DNA of 64,000 nt from G963691835 sp963691835 (GTDB taxonomy: Bacteria > Pseudomonadota > Alphaproteobacteria > Thalassobaculales > Thalassobaculaceae), in the NCBI GenBank assembly GCA_963691835.1, contig OY829383.1:868001-932000 (forward strand), written 5' to 3'. This document shows, piece by piece, positions 59,953 through 64,000 of the stretch. Every line of letters begins with the position of its first letter. Position 1 is the first letter of the stretch. The notes beneath the pieces were generated by a model. That model was given only the letters and a program-made list of their open reading frames with translations, searched no databases and was not told the origin of the DNA. Both the position numbers and the translations under genes were made by a program.

Positions 59953-61227
59953 TCATCGGGCGGAGGCGATGCCGAACAGGTGAGCGAGGTCCTTGAAGAA
60001 GATCTTCACGTGAGCCAGCGGGTCACCGCGCACCAGCTCTTTGTTCATGTACGATTCCCAGGTCAGCCGCTGAACATCTTTGTCGGCACACATCTTCACG
60101 AACCGTTCCCGGCGGCTGTCGCTCGAGTACCAGAAGTGCTGCATGATCCCCAGGACCCAGAACACCCGTCCATGATCTTTCATGAACAGGCGCCGTGCAT
60201 CCTTGAGGGCGCGCACATCGCCCGTCTCCAGGAAGGAAATGCCGGCCTTCGCGGCAAGTCGCCCGCCCAACATGGCGTAGTAGATACCCTCGCCCGAGGC
60301 CGGTGCGACGACCCCCGCCGCATCGCCTGCAAGCAGCACGTCGAGACCGTTGTCCCATCTTTTAAGCGGCTTAAGCGGGATCGGGGCTCCCTCCCGTCGG
60401 ATTGTTGTCACGGTGTCCAGTCCCGATGCCTCGCGGAGTGCCGAGGTCGCGTCCTTCAGGCCGAAACCTTTGTGCGCACTGCCGGTCCCAACACTGATCG
60501 TGTTGCCATGCGGAAAGACCCACGCGTAGAAGTCCGGCGACAGGCCGCTCTTATAGTGGACCTCGCAAGCGCTGCCATCGATGGGTCCGCCTTCGGGCGT
60601 CTCGACGATCTCGTGATAGGCGAAGACGCTTTTGGTCCGGCCGCCGCCGGGCATCTCTGACCGGGCGACGGCAGAGTTGGCGCCGTCTGCGCCAATGATC
60701 AGGCGGGCAGACACCGTCTCCGGTTCCGCATCCCGGCCGGCGGCATTCTTCGGCCGATAGTGGATCTTCGGCATCCCGCCCTGTCCGTCCCGCTCGATCG
60801 ACAGGAACGTGCCGGTGAGCCTGATCGTGCCGAGCAAAGCCGCCCGGTCCCGGAGCCATTCGTCGAAGACGTCCCGGTCGACCATGCCCACATAGCCATC
60901 AGACTGGATCGGCATGTCGACGGTCCGGCCGGTGGGCGAGAAGATGCGGGCCGAGGTGACCTTATTGCACATCAGTTGATCGGGGATGTCGAAGTCCCGG
61001 ACCAGACGCGGCGGGATGGCACCCCCGCACGGCTTGATCCGCCCGGCCCGGTCCAGCAGCGCGACCTTGTACCCCGCCCGTGCGAGGTCCGTCGCGGCCG
61101 TCGCACCCGACGGGCCCCCGCCGATAACGATGACATCGAAGACCCTGTCTTGGTCCTCTTTCGGCACGCGCCTGATCGGGGCGTTCATCGCCTCCCGGAT
61201 GGCGGCATCGGACGCGGGGGCGGTCAT
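59953..61227 (-). CDS. bchP: Geranylgeranyl diphosphate/bacteriochlorophyll reductase
   Basis: A 424-residue FAD-dependent reductase that converts the geranylgeranyl tail of bacteriochlorophyll to phytyl. FDVIVIGGGPSGATAATDLA is the dinucleotide motif, RIKPCGGAIPPRLVRDFDIP is diagnostic of BchP, and LLAGDAAGVVAPASGEGIYY is the FAD site. WSSDSRRERF-like C-terminal sequence and the final basic helix also fit. The gene overlaps the upstream transporter gene by 4 bp (ATGA). Confidence 0.95.
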   Translation of the reverse strand: MTAPASDAAIREAMNAPIRRVPKEDQDRVFDVIVIGGGPSGATAATDLARAGYKVALLDRAGRIKPCGGAIPPRLVRDFDIPDQLMCNKVTSARIFSPTGRTVDMPIQSDGYVGMVDRDVFDEWLRDRAALLGTIRLTGTFLSIERDGQGGMPKIHYRPKNAAGRDAEPETVSARLIIGADGANSAVARSEMPGGGRTKSVFAYHEIVETPEGGPIDGSACEVHYKSGLSPDFYAWVFPHGNTISVGTGSAHKGFGLKDATSALREASGLDTVTTIRREGAPIPLKPLKRWDNGLDVLLAGDAAGVVAPASGEGIYYAMLGGRLAAKAGISFLETGDVRALKDARRLFMKDHGRVFWVLGIMQHFWYSSDSRRERFVKMCADKDVQRLTWESYMNKELVRGDPLAHVKIFFKDLAHLFGIASAR

Positions 61228-62594
61228 TGGTTCGCCATCCCGGCCGCGAAGCCGTCACCCATGGACGTGCTCTTGATGCGAACCTGATCGGCGGCGGTCC
61301 GTCCAACCCGCAGAGCCAGAAGTGCAGCGGCGACGAACAAGAGGCCCTCCATCACAAAGACGGTTCCATAGGCCGTCGCGACCGTGCCCGTCGCCGCCCG
61401 CGTCGCGTCCACCGCGACCGTGCCCAGGAAACCACCCAGGCCGAAGGCGATCGCTTGCGCGGCCCCCCAGACGCCCATCCGCACACCTTCACGCTTCTGC
61501 CTCCCGACACCGGCAAGTCCCATCATTGAGCCGATCGCCGCCACCGCGAAGGCACCGTTTGCGAAACCCAAGGCGAATACATTGGCCTTCAATGGCCAGC
61601 CGGGGCCAACAGCACCGCCCACGGCGAGACCGATCAGACAGACAGCGGAGGCGAGGCACCCCCCCATGACCCAGGTGCGCATCGATCGGAGGGTGATGCC
61701 GCCAAGCCAGGTGCCAAGCGCGCCCACGGTAATCATCCCAACGAAGACGCCGCCGTGATGGGTGCCCGAGAGTTTGGTCGACTCACCCGGCGTAAACCCA
61801 AAGACAGCCCCCGCAAACGGCTCAAGCACCAGATCCTGCGCGCTGTAGGCGAGCATGGAAACAAAGACGAAGATCGCGAACCGCCGGGCCATGGGTTCGG
61901 CCCAGACCTGGCCCAAAGCCTCGAGGAATGGGGTCTTCTCCTCCGTGTTAGACGGTTTTTGCCGCCTGCCGGTCTCGATTCCCCAGACCGCCACAATCGT
62001 GACCAGGACAGCGATCGCCGACACGCTGCCCGATACAGCGACGAGGCGCGCGGGTGTGTAGGGATCCAGGAAACTCCCGGCGGTGATTGTCGTGACCACG
62101 AAACCAGCGATCATCATCAGCCAAACGATGGATGCCGCAGCAGGCCGGCGGCGCTCGGAAACCTCAGTTGCCAGCAGAACCAGCAGGGATGTGCCAGACG
62201 CGCCGACGCCGACGCCAATGACCAGAAATGCCGCTACCGCCGCGGCTGTTCCGGCGAAGAGATGGCTTTCCATCAATGCGACGGACGCCGCCGCACCCAC
62301 GCCGCCCAACGCGAGGGTGGCCATGCCACCGATGATCCAAGGGGTTCGACGCCCCCCCATGTCGGAGCCGTGTCCCCACCGGGGCCGTAACATCTGGACC
62401 GCGTAATGGATGGCAACAAGGGCGCCTGGCAGCATGGCCGGAAGGGCCAACTCAACCACCATGACCCGGTTCAGCGTCGATGTGGTCAGCACAACAATCG
62501 CGCCGAGGGCTGTCTGGACAAGGCCGAGACGGACAATGCCGATCCAGCTCAATCCTCCCAGCCCGTCTCCGGTAGAGGTCGACGACACACTCAT
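61224..62594 (-). CDS. Bch2/PucC-family (BCD) membrane transporter
   Basis: A 456-residue polytopic membrane protein of the BCD family of major facilitators, which includes PucC, LhaA and Bch2. WIGIVRLGLVQTALGAIVVL near the N-terminus and RPRWGHGSDMGGRRTPWIIG are family signatures, as is the block QDLVLEPFAGAVFGFTPGES. About 12 transmembrane helices can be drawn. The family is needed for assembly of light-harvesting complexes and probably moves pigments. Position between bchG and bchP is that of Bch2 (orf428). Confidence 0.9.
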   Translation of the reverse strand: MSVSSTSTGDGLGGLSWIGIVRLGLVQTALGAIVVLTTSTLNRVMVVELALPAMLPGALVAIHYAVQMLRPRWGHGSDMGGRRTPWIIGGMATLALGGVGAAASVALMESHLFAGTAAAVAAFLVIGVGVGASGTSLLVLLATEVSERRRPAAASIVWLMMIAGFVVTTITAGSFLDPYTPARLVAVSGSVSAIAVLVTIVAVWGIETGRRQKPSNTEEKTPFLEALGQVWAEPMARRFAIFVFVSMLAYSAQDLVLEPFAGAVFGFTPGESTKLSGTHHGGVFVGMITVGALGTWLGGITLRSMRTWVMGGCLASAVCLIGLAVGGAVGPGWPLKANVFALGFANGAFAVAAIGSMMGLAGVGRQKREGVRMGVWGAAQAIAFGLGGFLGTVAVDATRAATGTVATAYGTVFVMEGLLFVAAALLALRVGRTAADQVRIKSTSMGDGFAAGMANQ

Positions 62595-62619
62595 TCGAAC
62601 CCTCCTCTAGGTCCGTTGC

Positions 62620-63534
62620 CTATCCGGCGACCGGAGCCGTGATGCCCCGGATCGCAAAGGCAGAAACCAACATGCCCAGCACATAGAGGCTTACCCCGGT
62701 CGCGTTGTACCAAGGCGCCAGCTCTTTCGGCCGCTTGAGCATTCGCACCATCGCCAAGCCTTGAAGCCCGAGCGACACGGCAACGACAGCCGCGTGGATC
62801 GGCTGCCCCCAGTCGATGAGAAGCGCAATCACCGCAACCTGCGGCAGCGCCATGACCAAACAGGCGAACCGCGCCGCCCTGTCCGCGCCGAGATGGACCG
62901 GCAAGGACAGAATGCCCATCCGCCGGTCCCCCTCGATCGACTTGAAGTCATTGAGTGTCATGATGCCGTGGGCGCCAACGCTGTAGAGTGCTGCCAGCGT
63001 GAGGATGCGCCAGTCCGGCAACGTGCCTGCGATCACCGCCGCCCCGGTGAACCAGGGCAGCCCCTCGTAGCAGGCGGCGACGGCTGTGTTTCCCCACCAA
63101 CCATTCCGCTTCAGCCGCGGGGGCGCGCTGTAGGCCCAGGCCAACACCATGCCGACAACGGCCGCACCGAAAACCCAAGGCCCGAGCTGCCACGCGACAG
63201 CCATGGAAAGCGCACTCCACACGATCGCAAACCACAGGCCCCATCGGCCAGGGACGCGTCCGGAAGGGATCGGGCGGTGAGGCTCATTGATGGCATCCAC
63301 GTGCCGATCGAACCAGTCATTCACCACCTGACTGCTGCCGCACACCAACGGTCCGGCCAACAAGACACCGCCGAGGATGACGGCCCAATCGTCCAGCAGA
63401 AGCCCGCCCGCAGATACAACCCCACACCCGTAGGCCCACATCGGCGGGAACCAGGTGATCGGCTTCAAAAGCTCGACCATGGCCCCGGGTTCGGGACGGG
63501 CAGAGGAGCCGACACTGGTGGATATATGAGACAT
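62620..63534 (-). CDS. bchG: Bacteriochlorophyll synthase
   Basis: A 304-residue UbiA-family prenyltransferase that esterifies bacteriochlorophyllide a with geranylgeranyl diphosphate. VNDWFDRHVDAINEPHRPIP is the first Asp-rich motif (NDxxDxxxD) and TLNDFKSIEGDRRMGILSLP is the second region. WFPPMWAYGCGVVSAGGLLL begins the helical bundle of about nine transmembrane segments. The ATG is at 63534. Two PpsR-like sites lie 31-71 bp upstream. Confidence 0.95.
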   Translation of the reverse strand: MSHISTSVGSSARPEPGAMVELLKPITWFPPMWAYGCGVVSAGGLLLDDWAVILGGVLLAGPLVCGSSQVVNDWFDRHVDAINEPHRPIPSGRVPGRWGLWFAIVWSALSMAVAWQLGPWVFGAAVVGMVLAWAYSAPPRLKRNGWWGNTAVAACYEGLPWFTGAAVIAGTLPDWRILTLAALYSVGAHGIMTLNDFKSIEGDRRMGILSLPVHLGADRAARFACLVMALPQVAVIALLIDWGQPIHAAVVAVSLGLQGLAMVRMLKRPKELAPWYNATGVSLYVLGMLVSAFAIRGITAPVAG

Positions 63535-63564
63535 GTCAGAATGGTACGGGTCGCCCCGACCAAG

Positions 63565-63605
63565 CGTCAAATCAAAACGACACTCAATGTCCAACTAATT
63601 GGACA
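63565..63605 (-). promoter_or_regulatory. Tandem PpsR/CrtJ sites upstream of bchG
   Basis: A perfect TGT-N12-ACA palindrome (CCAACTAATTGG core) at 63588-63605 and a near match CGT-N12-ACA at 63565-63582, their starts 23 bp apart. The layout is that of the bchC region, which supports aerobic repression of the bchG group. Confidence 0.7.
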
Positions 63606-63619
63606 CTTCTGCCAACGTC

Positions 63620-64000
63620 CTATGGACTGGTCAGGTGCGTCACCGCAGCGACGATCGCATCCGCATCCAATCCGGCGTGCGCATACTGCTTGGCCGGGTT
63701 GTCGTGATCGATGAATTCGTCCGGCAGGAACAGCGTCCGTACTTTGAGATCACCGTCCAACAGCCCCTCGGCCGCAAGGAAAGCGAGAACGTGGGAGCCG
63801 AATCCGCCAATCGCCCCCTCTTCCACCGTGATCAGGGCGTCATGCTCTTTCGCCAAACTGCGGATGAGCTCCGTGTCGAGCGGCTTCATGAACCGGGCAT
63901 CCGCAACCGTCGGCGACAGCCCCTTCTCCGCAAGAGCGTCGGCCGCTGCAAGCGCTTCGTGAAGACGGCCCCCGAGCGAGAGAATGGCGACCTTCTCCCC
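63620..64000 (-). CDS. dxs: 1-deoxy-D-xylulose-5-phosphate synthase, C-terminal part
   Basis: The C-terminal domain of Dxs; the gene continues past the right edge of the window. Visible residues include KVAILSLGGRLHEALAAADA, then PTVADARFMKPLDTELIRSL and ITVEEGAIGGFGSHVLAFLA, the transketolase C-domain pattern. The end YAHAGLDADAIVAAVTHL is typical. Dxs makes the precursor of the non-mevalonate isoprenoid pathway and is often found in alphaproteobacterial photosynthesis clusters. It ends 15 bp before the PpsR sites of bchG. Confidence 0.92.
   Translation of the reverse strand, partial: GEKVAILSLGGRLHEALAAADALAEKGLSPTVADARFMKPLDTELIRSLAKEHDALITVEEGAIGGFGSHVLAFLAAEGLLDGDLKVRTLFLPDEFIDHDNPAKQYAHAGLDADAIVAAVTHLTSP

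Noticed and set aside
59779..60660. 293-residue plus-strand frame opposite bchP
   Set aside because: Antisense to a certain gene, with no start signal or family motif.
1..64000. CRISPR array, tRNA or rRNA genes
   Set aside because: No regular repeat-spacer pattern and no tRNA-like or rRNA-like sequence was seen on reading through; small ones could be missed by eye.

Overview
The window reads as chromosomal DNA of a high-GC purple phototrophic alphaproteobacterium. The right third (about 40.4-64 kb) is a photosynthesis gene cluster with the order crtE-crtF-bchC-bchX-bchY-bchZ-pufQ-pufB-pufA-pufL-pufM-pufC, plus crtC, crtB, bchO-bchD-bchI, bchP, a Bch2/PucC-type transporter, bchG and the end of dxs. 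A tetraheme PufC, crtC and crtF point to a Rhodospirillales-like purple non-sulfur bacterium that makes bacteriochlorophyll a and spirilloxanthin-series carotenoids. The species cannot be named from the sequence alone.

Left part (0-15 kb): the 3' end of a lytic transglycosylase, a haloacid dehalogenase, an alpha/beta hydrolase and a PLP-dependent dehydratase on the plus strand. These converge on a bactofilin/M23 peptidase pair. After an AT-rich stretch with an orphan helix-turn-helix gene comes the heterotetrameric sarcosine oxidase operon soxB-soxD-soxA-soxG with a coupled DUF1971 gene. A ChaC-like cyclotransferase, a GNAT acetyltransferase and a DadA-type FAD oxidoreductase follow.

Accessory part (14.6-26.2 kb): an IS5-family insertion sequence separates the oxidoreductase from a plasmid-like mobilization block (N-terminal scrap of another gene, ArdC-type antirestriction protein, relaxase, MobC-like protein and an unlisted 39-residue reading frame). 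Two membrane proteins of unknown function follow. Next is a minus-strand operon for a modified surface sugar or glycan: a methyltransferase interrupted by an in-frame amber codon, a DegT aminotransferase, a WbuC cupin, a NeuD-type acetyltransferase, a 764-residue repeat-type protein and a 105-residue protein.

Middle part (26.5-40 kb): a chemoreceptor, an epoxide hydrolase, a receiver-EAL response regulator, a YtoQ protein, a putative sugar O-methyltransferase, an RND efflux pair behind an 18-bp palindrome, and a periplasmic binding protein placed 20 bp after a second chemoreceptor.

In the photosynthesis cluster, several genes are joined by ATGA or TGATG overlaps. Matches or near matches to the PpsR/CrtJ motif TGT-N12-ACA lie upstream of bchC, between crtE and crtC, and upstream of bchG. 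Two strong hairpins separate pufA from pufL, and a terminator follows pufC. The carotenoid desaturase genes crtI and crtD are not in the window. No tRNA, rRNA or CRISPR array was recognised.
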